From the NCBI GenBank assembly GCA_033060915.1, contig CM065397.1, positions 22,540,501 through 22,604,500 on the forward strand: a stretch of 64,000 bases of DNA. Reading direction: 5' to 3'. Below the pieces are notes generated by a model that was given only the letters and a program-made list of their open reading frames with translations, had not been told where the DNA came from and did no database searches. This DNA comes from Euryodendron excelsum (lineage: Eukaryota > Streptophyta > Magnoliopsida > Ericales > Pentaphylacaceae). Below, one piece after another: positions 9,841-22,471 of the stretch. The translations under genes and the position numbers were made by a program. Within the stretch, counting starts at the first letter, position 1. The number at the start of each line of letters is the position of its first letter.

Positions 9841-11976
9841 AGAGTCGGAAAGGAAAGGACAATGCCCCTAAGGGCATTTTGGTCATTTTACCTCTATTTG
9901 GGCCTGGCGGGCCCGTGAAGCGATGGACAGACGAGATTTGGACTTAGAAAAATCGGTTTCAGTTGGAATACGCCCACAATGACTTGAAAACAAGTCTGGA
10001 TGGAGTGTAGACTGTCAAGCGGTCAAAAATGGGGTGCTTACAATAATCAAGTTGATTCAATGGTCAGATCAAAAGTTATGATCAGATTACTTGAGTTGTC
10101 TCCGAGCTGGCATATTTGAATTTCTACACAGCTATATCAACTTGCGTTAATTTTTTCATATAGCAAACATTCGATTTTAAAACTATCTATAAGATATGAA
10201 ATGTAGATATGGATGTTATATTACAATATCCTCAAGAATCAAAACATTTGAATATTAGAGTTAAAAAATATGAGTGAAATACTCAAACTGTTGCCCAATT
10301 TATTTCACCCAGATAATATTTGAATTTGAAAATTAATATAACATATAAAATGTATATATAGATCTTAGATTTTCATAACTTCACGAATCATATCATTTGG
10401 ACTTCTGGATCAAAAGATATGTTCAAATAATCATGACTGTCTCTTGGCTGCCATATATCAAATTTCAAATCCACTAAGTCACATTCCAGCTCATTTTTGT
10501 CCAAGAAAACATCCATTTCATGATAACTTTATAAAATATCGTAATTATACATTTAAGTCTTCTTTCTAATTCCATAAAAATCAGATCAATCCAACGGTTG
10601 GATCAAAAGATATGAGCAACAAACTAAAACTGTATCATTGGACATAGTTTCATCAAATTTTTAACCTTAGAAGAAAATTATCTCCTCTAATTTTCTTCCT
10701 TGAATCAAGTTTCCTTACAACATGATTCTCAAGAATTTAGATACAACTTTTCAATTCTTGATCACTCTTTTAAGTACTTCATAATCCTGCAAAACTTTAT
10801 TACACCCACTAGATCAAGGGTTAAAAGTATTGAATATATTTAATCAATAAAACAGTTATAATTCAAAATAAGTTATCATTAGAATCATATATAAAATTCT
10901 ATATGAATAAACTTAGGCCTAACAGTATTCAATAATAACTCAGTAAGATCAGGGTCGAATCACAGTGAACGGTTATTCAAACATGCAAAGTTGGCGCTAG
11001 AATTCACCCATGGTAAAAAAATTAGATGCCGACTAAGCCATGTTAAACACTGTAGCATTGCAATGACTTCAATTGGAACCTAAGTCAACCTATTGGAATT
11101 CTACCATAAATAGTACCGATGGTATCTGGACAGTTGGTATAGAAAAAAAGACAAATAATAACCAAAATAAAACAGTTTGTTTTGGGAGGTTTAATAATTG
11201 TTGAACTATACTTTAAATTAAACTTAATAAAAATTCTTAATCAAAATCCAATGAAGATTTTGGTCTTGATTTCAAAGATTCCGATAACACAAAACACAAT
11301 TAAAATAATAAAATTTGATTTGTGCAACAACTATATCATAAGAGTTTTGCAAACATTAATTAAATCTAAAATAATAAAATTAAAGTCATAGATTCATATC
11401 ATTGATTTGTGCAACAACTATATCATAAGAGTTTTGCATAGAAATTACCAAAGTTAGTCAAGAATCTAAGTTTCTCAAATATCTACAATTCAATTGTCAA
11501 AAATTGAAAGATTTTAAAGATAAACAATGAAAACTCAATTACCTCTGTCGATATCCTAAGATCCTCGGATGATCTTTCACAATTGGTACTAAGAAAAAAA
11601 AACTAGCTACTCATGGAAATAAAAAGACTTGGCTTGAAAAAAAATGACTTCATAAATAATTTCGTCTTGAGTTCCTTTGATAGTTATCTAAAGACTCAAT
11701 TGCCTTACTTTCATGTTAATTTCCATGTTAGTTAAAATTGGGAGTTTGTTTGCACATGGGTTGCTTATTTTGGTGGAGTTACTGGAAAAGGGATGTTTGC
11801 ACATGGGGGTGGGCTCCAATTAATGAAGACTCCTTTCTTTCCGTATGGATTTACTCCATCTTTTATCTAAAAACCTACAAAATGCTCAATAAAATTTATT
11901 AAGATTAAAAGTAAATTAATTAAAACTATTTATAATTATTTTAATGCTAACAAAAACAAAGTTAGGAACTTATAAT

Positions 11977-11997
11977 TACACTTTAACAGTGTAATCA
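11977..11997. repeat. Terminal hairpin of the Athila LTR
   Basis: ATTACACT and AGTGTAAT flank a 5-base loop at the very end of the LTR. The same inverted repeat closes the LTR at 27,846-27,868 (one arm mutated) and the LTR fragment at 62,262-62,285. Confidence 0.7.
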
Positions 11998-12011
11998 CCC
12001 GCCCCCCCCAT
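11998..12011 (-). promoter_or_regulatory. Polypurine tract of the Athila-type element
   Basis: On the minus strand a G-rich purine run (TGGGGGGGGCGGG) sits immediately before TGATTACACT, the first bases of the 3' LTR. Confidence 0.65.
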
Positions 12012-12940
12012 TTGCGGTTTGCTAATCCCTAACAAAACAAATAAATACACTTAAAAAGATATGCTCCACTTTCATAGGGATCACGAGTGCATTTAGCATA
12101 TGTACCAAGCCTTTAAACCCCTAGGTTACCCCTAGTAGACGAAGGGTGTCTCGTGAGGATTTCTAGTGATAGTATCCACAAACATCAAAATGGGCCTGCA
12201 ACTAAGGATTAGGAGGATAAAGTAAGACATGTATCAAAACACAGGCATGTTCTGTCTATCTTGCCCTTTAATATGCAAGATAATGTCTTAGAACAATATA
12301 TGAGAGACTTTGTATGTGTTTGATCATTACATGATAAGAAAAATATTACAAAATAAAAACACAGATACAACTTTTAAACTTTGATTCGACTTCACTAAAT
12401 ATTCTCTCAGAAAAAAATAACATAGACATCTCACATTGGTCATCCCTACAAAAGAGAAAATATAATGTAAAATCAAAAGAGACAACCACAAAAAAAATGC
12501 CATGAATATATAAAGTGAGAGACGACTTGGCATAACTTAATGAAATAATACCCAATGGTAAAATCACACAAGCAATTAATAAATTAATTCGCTACGAAGT
12601 GAATAAAACAAACAATATAAACATCAAATCCTAGAGGACATTTTTCAGGTTGTAACTTGGCCATAAGGTATAAGGCAGGAAAAAAAAAAAGATACAAGAG
12701 CTCAAAACATGTGTGATCAAGGCATGAATTGATCGATTAATACATACCTTCAATTTTCCCATTTCATTTTATTTGATTTGATTTTTTTTTTAAAAAGCCA
12801 ACTTGTTCTTCTTCTTTTTATTTTTTCTCTGTTTTTTTTTCTTTCTTTCGTTGCTAATTTATTTTTTTATATATTACAAATAGATCACCCCCTTTTTTCA
12901 ATTCAACTTGCACAAGTGAAGATAATCGTGTTTTTGTATT
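12012..12940 (-). other. 3' untranslated part of the Athila element, first half
   Basis: AT-rich sequence between the polypurine tract and insertion B. The open frames here are short, and I recognise no protein. Poly-T and T-rich runs occur at 12,780-12,900. Confidence 0.5.
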
Positions 12941-15900
12941 TATAAGCACCCCATTTTTGGCCGCTCGGCAATCTCCGGCCTGATCGAACTCACATTCAAA
13001 CCGACATAGACACATTAAGCCCAAACCATTTTTCTAGACTCAATCCAGTCAATCAATCGCTTCGCGAGCCCGCCGAGCCCAAATAAGGCAAAATAACCAA
13101 AACGCCCTTTTGGCATTCCTCTGTCCAATTCCAGTTGGCACGTCTTCCTAAAGGTCGTAAGTCCCTATTTCAACCTCAATTCCAGTTTCAATTCCAATCC
13201 AGACCAATCAAACTCAAATAGGCACGTCTTTCGGGAAAGTTAATCCCTCAGAGGGTAAGTCCATCCAGTCTAGCACGTTTATCGAGAAAACTCCTTGGAA
13301 CGGTAAGTTCCTTTAAACCTATTGACTGGGACAGAACCCAAGTCTCAGAGATGGTAGAACGATTCGCTTCTGGCACTTGCTAGCCCCCAATGTAAAATAT
13401 CCGTTATCTGGCACGTCTTTTGAGAAAGTTGATCCCGCAGATGATAAGTCCATCTAGCAGCTTCCTAAGATCAGACAGTCTCCTAAATGAATACACATCG
13501 TCAGAGTGACAAAAATACTCACAAACATTGTAACCGTCAAAGTGGCGGAAACACTCGCAAACAGGTCGACATTGGAAATTACCAACAAAACTCCTATGTC
13601 ACGGGACCTAACACGCCTCTTAGCCGTGACACGTTTACCGAAGAATGGGATACCTTTGGAAACGAACTTATCACACACCGTCAAAGTAACAGAAACACTC
13701 AAAACCTAGGTCAACACCAATGCCTGCTAGCCCACCTTGGTGAAAAATGACAAAACTGCCTCTTGGGCCATTCCGGCACTCTTTTTGAGAAAGTACCTAA
13801 GTCCTTAGAATGGTAAGTAAACCTTTCCAAGATTGTCCCAAAGACAATCTGGCATGTTCAAATGCCTTCCATTCAGTTCCAGATCAATTCTGTCAAAATG
13901 ACCATTTTGTCCTTAGGCATCCGATCTCCTCTGAAAACCACACCGGCTTTGGATATCAAATCTGTAATATTTTGAGGATGCTTCTAATTTTATTCTCAAC
14001 CTTCCAACACCTTTCTAAATCATTCCGAGTCCATTCTGGCAAGACCGGTGCAAAATGATCATTTTACCCCTGATGGGCCGGTTGCCTTTTCCAACCCCAC
14101 CGGCTCTAAGTATCAAACTGGTAACCCCTCAGAACACTCTCAATAGTGTTTCCAACTTTTAAAACTTCTCATGGGTCACTCCGAGTCCATTCTGGTGTTT
14201 GTCCAATTCAATTGACCGTTTTGCCCCTGGTGGGCCAGTCGACCTTTTCAACTATTCTGGCATTGTTTCTCAAGCTAGTTACCTTTGGGACACTCTCTTA
14301 AGGGTTTCCATCTATTTCTAGCTGAGTCTGGCTACGCGGAATCTTCTAAATCATTCTCGGACTTTTCGGAGTCACTTTAAGTGAAGTCAAATCAAATATT
14401 GCATGGTAGTCACTAAGACAGGCATCCAAATCTTTTTAAAAGATACATTTCTTATTGCCTTAAAAATTTCTAAAGTGGTTGGTGGCACCAATAAATGGCC
14501 TGGCACCAGTCCTAGTGGCGCCAGTAGATTTTTTGCCCTGGCGCCACTGTAACAGGCGCCAAGGTGTTTTTAATTGCCTATAAATATAGACCCTCTCCCT
14601 GCATAAAAAGGGTCCGCAAATATTGTCCAGAAACTCTGTCTATCTGAAAACAAAACTCGAAGTTTCTCTAAACCCTAATTCTCTTAAACCTCTTCAAACC
14701 CTAGCCTCCATACACTCAAACCTGGCCTCTATACACCTTATATACTCAAACACAAGCCTCCAAAGCATTCATTGAAAACTCAAGTGCTACAACTTCAAAG
14801 TTCTCAAGGTTCAAGCAAGCAAAGCAAACACAGTAATCAAAGCAAGAAGAAGGCAAGGTTGGGTCTCTATTTACTTTTATATAATCTCCCCTCTCTCGTC
14901 TGCCTCCTAACCCACTTGGGTTTTTGTCTATTTTAATCCTCATCTTCTACCTCCTCTTCTTGCCTGTTTGAAACAAAGGACTTCTCGGTTCATGCCTAGA
15001 ACGGACTATTGAAAGTCACTGTGTTGGGGGCTTTCTTTTAGTTTAACCTTTAATGGTGTGGATTCGACCCCCTTGATTATGTGGTGAAGCCTAAACTTGT
15101 ATGTTGACGACCCTAGTGCATTGTGCATGTCATATTCATGCATCCATTCAAAATTTCTTTCAAAATTATTTTCAAACTTGCATCAAAATTGTTTTTCAAA
15201 CTTACATTCAAAATCTCCTTTTTCAAACTTGTTTTCAAAATCACACTCCTATGATGATTCTAGTCATTCCATAGTTAGGGTTATTTTAGGAAAGTGTTAT
15301 ATTCAATGTGACTATCAAGATCCAAATTTTAGGTGTAAACCCTAAATTGTTTTCATCAAAACCGCAATCTTAAGATGATTCTAGCTATTCCATGGTCAGG
15401 GTTATTTTAGGAAGGTATGATATTCAATATGATCATTATGGCCCATATTTCAAATCCTAGTTATTTTCAAAATCACAATCCAAGAATAGTTCTAATCTTT
15501 TCATGGTTAGAATCATTTTAGGAAAGTGAGACATTCAAGAGATTTGTAAAAGTCCACATTTAAACCTCTTTCCAAATATTTTTGCGAATCTACTTCCTAA
15601 AAATTCTTTTGAAAGATCTACTTTTCAAGCCCTAGAATCCATGATTAGGAAACTCTAGTTCCCTTTCATAAAATCATGACTTTCTATTTTTCATCAAATC
15701 ATAGGTTTCCAAAACTATTTTCTATATCAAATCATAGATTTCCAAATCCAAGATTTTCAAAACTCAATCTTTCCAATTTTATGTCAAATCCAATCTTCTA
15801 ATTTAGGAAACCAGATCCAATCTTTCAATTTTAGAAACAAAATCAAATCATCTATTTTTAAAAAAAAAAATTCAACCTTCTACTTTAGGAAATAGAAATC

Positions 15901-17396
15901 TAATCTTTCCCAATTACAATCTTTTCTAATTTCAAACATTTCCAAATTTCAACTTATCAAATCTTTCCAAATTCCAGAACTTTCCTAATTTTAGATTTTC
16001 AAATTTTATTTTCAAGTTTCAAATCTTTCTAAGTTCAAACCTTTCTCAAATCAAGACATTTCTTAAATAGAACTTTCCAAATTCAAATCTTTCCAAAATC
16101 AACACTTTCCTAAAATGAAACTTTCTTAATTTGATACTTTCCTAAATGGAACTTTCCTATTTTGAAAGTTTCCTAATTCAAGGCTTTCTAAAATCCAATC
16201 TTTCCTAAACCTTACCTTTCTAAATTCTTTCAAGTCAAATCTTTACAAATCTTTTCAAGTTAAATGTTTCTAAATCAAATCAAATCCTTTCCAAATATTT
16301 CTTAACTCCAACTTTCCTAATTCAAAACTTTCTAAAATCAAACTTTTCAAGTTTAAATCAAACCTTCTTATTTCAAGTACATGTTTTAACCCTAGGTTAC
16401 CTAAGCCCTAAGATACCTAAACCCTACTTAAACCCTAACCCTAAAGTTAGGAAGTTTCCACTCTTTTCTAAACCAAGATAGTTTTTAAACTTCAATCTAA
16501 ATCAAGGTATTTTCAAAACTCAACTCAATCTTTCCCAAATCAAGTCCAAATTCTACTCGTCAATTTCAATTTAGAATCAAAGTTCAATTTCTATTCTTCT
16601 ATTCAAAGTTCAAATCAAACCCTTTTTAAACCAAGCCTTTTCAAGTTAAACTTGTCAAAAACCTCAAAGTGTCTATTTTGAATCGGACTCTTGTTCAAAC
16701 AACGACTAACCTGATTCTCAACAAAGGGATATGTAGGCAACCCTCGTGGGTGTAGTCACAATCTTTTTAAAGTTTCAATTCCATAACCTTTTTTAGATTT
16801 CTAATTTCTATAACCTTTTTCAAGCTTCAAAACTTTTCTTCAAATATATTTTTAAAATTAAATCATTTTCTTGCACTTGCATATCATGCATCTTACAATT
16901 CTCTTTCAAAGTGAATATAATCGAACCTTTGTTAATTGAAGATTCTACATGAGTAAACCTAGGGTGAATAGACATGTAGGTACCACAAGAGCGGGATAGG
17001 GTAATAGCTGAGTGCATCTTCCTTATACATAACCAACCTTCAAACCTAGAATCACTGTTTTTAAAGACCAAAAATAAAGTTATTTTCAAAAAGGGCTTAA
17101 ATATTTTCAAATATTGCCAAACAGCCTGTTTGCTTAAAAACCCTCTCTTAAGGAAGTTTTTCAAGACCTTTTCAATAACCCTAAGTTTAATCTTCGGATT
17201 GCACTTAGTTTCAAATGATCTAATTCACCTTAACAAAATTAGCTAACAACTCTAAACTTTTTTCAAAAGTCCTTATTCAAATCAATTTTACTTCAAACCT
17301 AGTCGCACTCATCTTTCTAAGAGGATGAGTTCTAACCAGAGAGTATTGTGTTTTTTTCACTTGTTTTTCCGAGTGTGAAAAATCGGGGCACATAGT
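12941..17396 (+). mobile_element. Noncoding 4.46-kb element, probable solo LTR (copy B)
   Basis: A relative of copies A, C and D, on the plus strand. The first bases are TATAAGCACC (expected TGTAAGCACC) and the last part is AAAAATCGGGGCACATA. The duplication GTATT flanks it at 12,936-12,940 and 17,397-17,401. The TATA box is at 14,579-14,588 with GGCGCC palindromes upstream, AAACCCTA words follow at about 14,670-14,705, and the TACGTAGGCAACCC-type box is at 16,728-16,760. Both terminal dinucleotides are mutated and the tandem repeat parts are short and degenerate, so this looks like the oldest copy. It lies inside the Athila element's 3' region. Confidence 0.7.
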
Positions 17397-17401
17397 ATTT
17401 A

Positions 17402-17916
17402 GGGACAAAACTTTAGCAATGATATATATAGCAAGAGACAAAGAAATAGACTTAAAGATGGTTCCAAGGGAATTATGTCAACAAAGAAATCTGTGGCTTA
17501 AAAGGTCAAAGATAACCTCAATTTATTTTTGAAAGTGCACAATAATTCAAGGTTATAAGAATTCAGCATATTCAATTACCGTAGCAATGAAAACAATTGA
17601 GTCAAATACAAATATAATGGAGCTATTAAAAAAAGTGATGTGAAAAAAATATATCAAGAGTAAATGTGAACACTCCAAAATGCGTTATTGGCTTTGAAAC
17701 TTAGTGAATAATCTCCACTTTCGTAAGGATGAAACTGTATAATATGTAACTATACTAAACTGATCATGATGTGATAATTAGTAATGTAAAATAGCCTCTT
17801 TCTATGTGTTACGAAAAAAAATCTTGCAATTGTATTAAAAAGAAAGGTAAAACAAAAATTATACTAAAGTGAATGAAAACATGTTTCAACAAATTCCAAA
17901 AATCTACATTTTCATT
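17402..17916 (-). other. 3' region of the Athila element, second half
   Basis: This resumes the Athila internal sequence after insertion B. It is AT-rich and I see no gene or repeat that I can name. Confidence 0.4.
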
Positions 17917-18507
17917 TCATATAAAACTGTACAAAATTATAAAAGATACGCAAATCTCTTTTGTAGATCTCAAGTGCATTAAGAGATTCAAACCGCATGA
18001 TCCTCGATCTTGTGCATGTTTTTTTTTTTTTTTTTTTTTTGAAACATACAAAACATCTGCAAAATAAATGTTAGTCATATTTTTAAATAAAGATAAACAC
18101 GCAAATAAAACAATCAAACATAACACATCGTAAGAAGAATAATCATTAGAAAGTCGAACCAGACTTTTGACATCAAAATCAAGATAGTCTACCGTTATGG
18201 TGATTCCAAAGCATCTCAATGCCTCAACATGTACTCGTCCTTTAATAATATCTAGGTAACTCATTTGATTCCCTAACAGTCGATTACTCCCTTTGTAATT
18301 GTTATCCACACATATGTGTCTAACACAACGGTGACACCTATTTAATCTCTTTGTTCTTCTCTTACAGGCCAGAGTACTGCGACCAGTAAGAGGTTGAGGT
18401 TGCTCATTTTTTAGCTCAACTCTTCTTACCATCTTTGCACGGAAAATTACCTTGCCCCTGATTCTAAATGAAAATATCCGGTAGATGCAACATGTAAATG
18501 TAAGCAC
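17917..18507 (-). CDS. Hypothetical 196-residue frame in the env-like position
   Basis: An open frame between the end of pol and the 3' LTR, the place where some Athila elements carry an envelope-like gene. The first half is basic, with RRTKRLNRCHRCVRHICVD near residues 50-68. The second half has a hydrophobic stretch near 130-145. A run of lysines near 157-164 comes from a poly-T tract on the plus strand, so the end is probably read-through. I recognise no domain. Given the decay of the neighbouring pol gene, a functional protein is unlikely. Confidence 0.2.
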   Translation of the reverse strand: MLTFTCCIYRIFSFRIRGKVIFRAKMVRRVELKNEQPQPLTGRSTLACKRRTKRLNRCHRCVRHICVDNNYKGSNRLLGNQMSYLDIIKGRVHVEALRCFGITITVDYLDFDVKSLVRLSNDYSSYDVLCLIVLFACLSLFKNMTNIYFADVLYVSKKKKKKKHAQDRGSCGLNLLMHLRSTKEICVSFIILYSFI

Positions 18508-18771
18508 TCGACCATCTATATGAGAAGTTAAAACACTATTCAGTTTTTTAACGTTTGCTAGTCACAAAGACAAAACTTTAGAAATTAACAACACAAATAT
18601 CAAAAAACAAATGTTATCTCCCCCAACTAGGGAATTGCCACATCCCAAGACGTAGAATGAAACAAAGAGTGGGAAGAAACAATAAGGGGGAAGAAGGCTT
18701 CCCCCAACTAAAGATAAAGTATCTATGGAATTAAAAAGACTAACTATATATAAATTGACCGAGTGATGATT

Positions 18772-21700
18772 CTATTGAAACAATGGTAGATCCATGAGAT
18801 CCACACTTTCAATGAAACTTACAAAATTCTCAAGATAAGGCTTCAGCCGATGCCCATTAACTTTGAAAACGTTCCCATTACTGGGATTTTCAACTTCTAT
18901 CATCCCATATGGGGATATTTCCCTAAGAATGTAAGGTCCTGATCATCTACTTTTAAGCTTGCCCGGAAACAAGTGTAACCGGGAATTATAGAGCAAGACC
19001 TTTTGACCAATCGAAAAAGATTTTCTAATAATGTTTTGATCACGAAAGGATTTTATCTTAGCCTTAGAGATGTTAGCATTCTCATAGACATTGTTACGGA
19101 ACTCTTTTAGCTCATTAAGTTTTAAATTGGCTAATGGCTTAATAGGCCTTGTGTTCAATTTCAACTGGAAGGTGACATGCTTTTTTGTACACAAGTCTAT
19201 AGAGAGAAGAACCTAAGATGGTCTTATAAGAAGTTTGATAAGCATATAAAGCGTCCACTAACCTCAAAGACCAATCCTTTCGGTTAAGATTAACAGTTTT
19301 CTCAAGGACTTACTTAATCTCCTTATTTGCCAACTCAACTTGGCCTTGGGTTTGGCAATTATAAGGTGGACCAACTTTATGCCCCACCCTATATTTTCTC
19401 ATCAAAAGACCAAAAGGTCTATTGCAAAAATGGGATCCACCATCACTAATTACAACACGAGGCATACCAAAATGTGAGAAGAAGTGCTCTTTTAAGAATT
19501 TAACCACAACATGGTGATCATTGGTACGCAAAGGAATGGCTTCTACCCACTTAAACACGTAGTCGACAGCCACTAGAATGTAAATGTACCCAAACGAACT
19601 AGGGAAAGGGCCCATGAAATCTATACCGTAGCAATTAAATATCTCAAGAATCATAATGGGGTTCAGAGGTATCATATGCCTTCTCAAAAGACTCCCCAGC
19701 CGTTGACACCTATCATAGGACATGTAAAAGATATGAACGTCTTTAAACAAGGTGGGCCAATAGAAACCACTTTGCAAAATCTTTGCAGTGGTTTGCATGA
19801 AGAAAAGTGCCCACCACATACTTATGAGCGACAGAACTCCATAATACTTTGAATTTCATTTTTGGGAATACACCGAAAAATCACCTAATCAGTGAAATAG
19901 TTAAACAAATAAGGCTCATCCCAAGAAAAACATCTCACATTTCTAAAGAATTTCTTTCTATCAAGACTGGACCATTGTGAGGGAATCTTATTGGTAGCCA
20001 AAAATTTGGCTATATCCGCATACCAATGAGTAGCAGTGTGTGACAGTGCTTATACCTAAAAAAGATACTCATCTGAAAAGTATTCATTTATGGGAAGGGA
20101 GTCTTAGGCATTCCCATTAGTAAGGAGCCTCAAAAGATGGTCAGCTACTACATTCTCAACCCCCTTCTTATCTATGATCTCAATATGAAATTCTTGGAAA
20201 AAGAGAATCCATCGAATGAGTCGCGATTATGTATCAGGCTTAGTAAGCAAATACTTTAGTGTGGAATGATCGGCGTATATGATGACTAACGATCTGACTA
20301 AGTATGATCTGAACTTATCCAATGCAAAAACTACAATGAGAAGCTCTTTCTCTGTGGTGGCATAGTTCGTTTGGGCCTCATTAAGGGTTTCGCTCGCATA
20401 GTAAATAACATGTGATTTTTTATCTATCCTGTATCCCAAGACTGCCCCAACTGCATGATCAGTCGCATCGCACATCAACTCGAAAAGAAGGGACCAATCA
20501 AGTGATTGAATAATATGGGCAGCGGCCAATATCCCTTTAAGCTTTTCAAAAGCTTTTTGGCAAGTAGATGTCCACTCACAGAAATATCTTGTGACAATAA
20601 GTGGCACAAAGGATGAGATATGGCACTAAACCCTTAAATAAATCATTGGTAAAAATCGGGATGTCCAAGAAAAGACCTAATATCTTTAATTGTCTGAGGG
20701 GTAAGGAGCTTTTAAATCAATTCAACTTTAGCCTTGTCTACCTCTATCCCCTTGTTGGACACTATATGTCTAAGAACTATACCTTGCATCACCATGAAGT
20801 GACACTTCTCCCAGTTAAGAACTAAATTGCTCTCCTCGCATCTCACTAAAACCTTCTCAAGGTGTTCTAAACAAGCCTCATAAGTATCCCCATACACGGA
20901 GAAATCATCCATAAAGACCTCTAAGAACCTCTCCACCATATCGCTAAAAATAGACATCATGTACATTTGAAAGGTGGTCGGTGCATTGCACAAGCCAAAG
21001 GGCACTCTCTTAAAAGCATCAGTGTCGAAAGGGCATGTGAAGGTGGTCTTTTCTTGGTCTTCTAGGGCAACCTCTATCTGGTTATAACTAGAATACCCAT
21101 CTAAAAAGCAATAAAAGGCTCGGTCAGCCACTCGTTCAAGGACTTGGTCTAAGAAAGGGAGTGAAAACTGGTCATTTCTAGTTGAGGCATTTAACTTATG
21201 GTGGTCGATACACATTCTCCAACAAGTTTGAATTCTAGTGGGAACTAGTTCATTAAGCTATTCTTCACTACCATTATGCCTGATTTCTTACACACCACTT
21301 GGGTTTGACTAACCCACTTAGAATCAGAGATGGGGAAGATGATACCCGCATCAAGAAGTTTCAGTACTTATCCTCTCACGACCTCCTTCATGTTTGGGTT
21401 TAAGTGTCTTTGCATTTAACGTACAAGCTTAGACTCTTCCTCAAGGTGTATACGGTGAGTACACGTAAGAGGACTAAAACGGTGAAAGTTTGCTATACTT
21501 CAACCTAAGGCCCTCCTATGAGCCTTAAGCATTCGCACCAAAGATTCCTCTTAGCCTTCAAACAGGCTGGAGGAAATAACAACCGGATAAGATTCACCTT
21601 CACCCAAAAATACATACTTCAAGGTGGATGGCAAAGGCTTTCTTTCTTAAATGGGTGATTGTTACTCAGAAGGGATTGGTTTAATTACACTAGGGATAAA

Positions 21701-22471
21701 GGATTCAAAAGAAGGGATCCATTAACCCACTTGCATACAAGACTCACCCTCTACCCCTTCTAAAGTTACGTCCCTCACACTGACACAATCATTCTCCAAC
21801 TAGTCATGAGGCTCACTCAAAACTAGAGCCCTCTCTAAAGAATCCTCAAAAAATTCATACTCACAGCGCTAATAGATAATAGACTCAATGAAGTCTATTT
21901 CTCTAATATCCTTGAACTCTCCCATTTGTTTACCCACCGTAAAGATACTCATCTCTGAGGTTATGTTCTCGAATGACATTTTCAATAACTCATTCCTACA
22001 ATGAATAATAACATTGGCAGTTGCTAAGAAGGGTCATCCTAAAATGACAGGAATGTGCCATTTAGCATTGGCGACCTCGATAGGTTCGATATCTAACGCA
22101 ATAAAATCCACGAGATAGTAGACATTGTCTACTGGAATGAGCACATACTTAATAATAGCTCTAAGGACTTTAACAGATCGATCAACTAACTCCAAAGTCA
22201 CTCGAGTATGGCTCAACTCTCCTAGACATAGTTCTTTATAGACCGAGTAAAGAACAAGATTAACACTAGATCCTAGGTCAATCAGAGCACGATCGATTCT
22301 ATGTCCTCTAATTGTGCATGAAATAGTAGGACAACCGGGGTCCTTATATTTCAGTACAGTTTTGTATTGTAAAAGGGCACTCTAACTCTCATTCATCATA
22401 GCCATCTCTCTGACATGCAATCTCTTTTTAATAGTACACAAGTCCTTCAAGAACTTGGCATGAGAGAGAAT
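18772..22471 (-). pseudogene. Athila-type pol (protease, RT, RNase H, integrase), broken
   Basis: Segments in order: a protease core at about 22,216-22,034 (LVDRSVKVLR...IPVILG); reverse transcriptase at 21,215-20,712 with CIDHHKLNAST, FGLCNAPTTFQ and the catalytic FMDDFSVYG; RNase H at 20,607-20,227 with its D, E and D residues (LMCDATDHAVGAVLG, YATTEKELL, YADHSTLKYLL); integrase at 19,819-19,310 with IDFMGPF, VVISDGGSHF and QGQVELANKEIK carrying the DDE residues, though the first cysteine of the zinc motif is tyrosine (YDRCQR); and the integrase tail at 19,194-18,772, ending MDLPLFQ. Stops and frame changes separate the segments. In life it would make and integrate the element's DNA. Confidence 0.85.

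Larger units (their letters stand above)
4760..10042 (-). mobile_element. Noncoding 5.28-kb element, probable solo LTR of a Tat/Ogre-like gypsy (copy A)
   Basis: The ends are TGTCGTGCGC...GTGCTTACA on the plus strand and the target duplication ATAAT lies at 4,755-4,759 and 10,043-10,047. Read on the minus strand it begins TGTAAGCACCCC, has a TATA box at 8,247-8,240, a leader rich in AAACCCTA, and a long R/U5-like part. No long protein frame or known domain is seen on either strand. Three relatives are at 12,941-17,396, 49,066-59,272 (split) and 53,785-59,199. Length, TG..CA ends, 5-bp duplications and a central promoter fit a solo LTR of the long-LTR Tat/Ogre lineage; no internal region is present to prove it. 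A noncoding LARD-like unit is the alternative. Confidence 0.7.
359..10924 (-). mobile_element. gag-only Ty1/copia retrotransposon with 1.84-kb LTRs (TR-GAG-like)
   Basis: Two LTRs beginning TGTTAGT on the plus strand flank a 1.64-kb internal region. The target-site duplication GTATT lies at 354-358 and 10,925-10,929. On the minus strand the order is 5' LTR (10,924 to 3,837, split by the insertion at 4,760-10,042), primer-binding site, gag, AT-rich stretch, polypurine tract, 3' LTR (2,196 to 359). No protease, integrase, reverse transcriptase or RNase H sequence is left, so it must have depended on a partner for movement. The gag type, tRNA-Met primer site and AAGGAGATTGTTAG end resemble SIRE/Maximus-like copia elements, which is inference. 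Confidence 0.8.
3837..10924 (-). repeat. 5' LTR of the copia element, split by a 5.3-kb insertion
   Basis: The two halves (3,837-4,759 and 10,043-10,924) join into a sequence collinear with the 3' LTR at 359-2,196. The break holds the noncoding element 4,760-10,042 with its ATAAT target duplication. The TATA region (4,525-4,534, CAATTTATAG on the plus strand) has lost one base match compared with the other two LTR copies. Confidence 0.85.
309..11997 (-). repeat. Athila LTR shared by two elements, split by a copia insertion
   Basis: The LTR consists of 309-358 plus about 10,930-11,997. It aligns along its length with 24,746-24,795 plus 26,617-27,868. On the minus strand its start (TGATTACACT) is preceded by a purine tract, as a 3' LTR should be, while its end (309) abuts a primer-binding site, as a 5' LTR should. 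That double context is what an LTR shared by two tandem elements looks like. Removing the copia insertion leaves about 1.1 kb. Confidence 0.65.
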
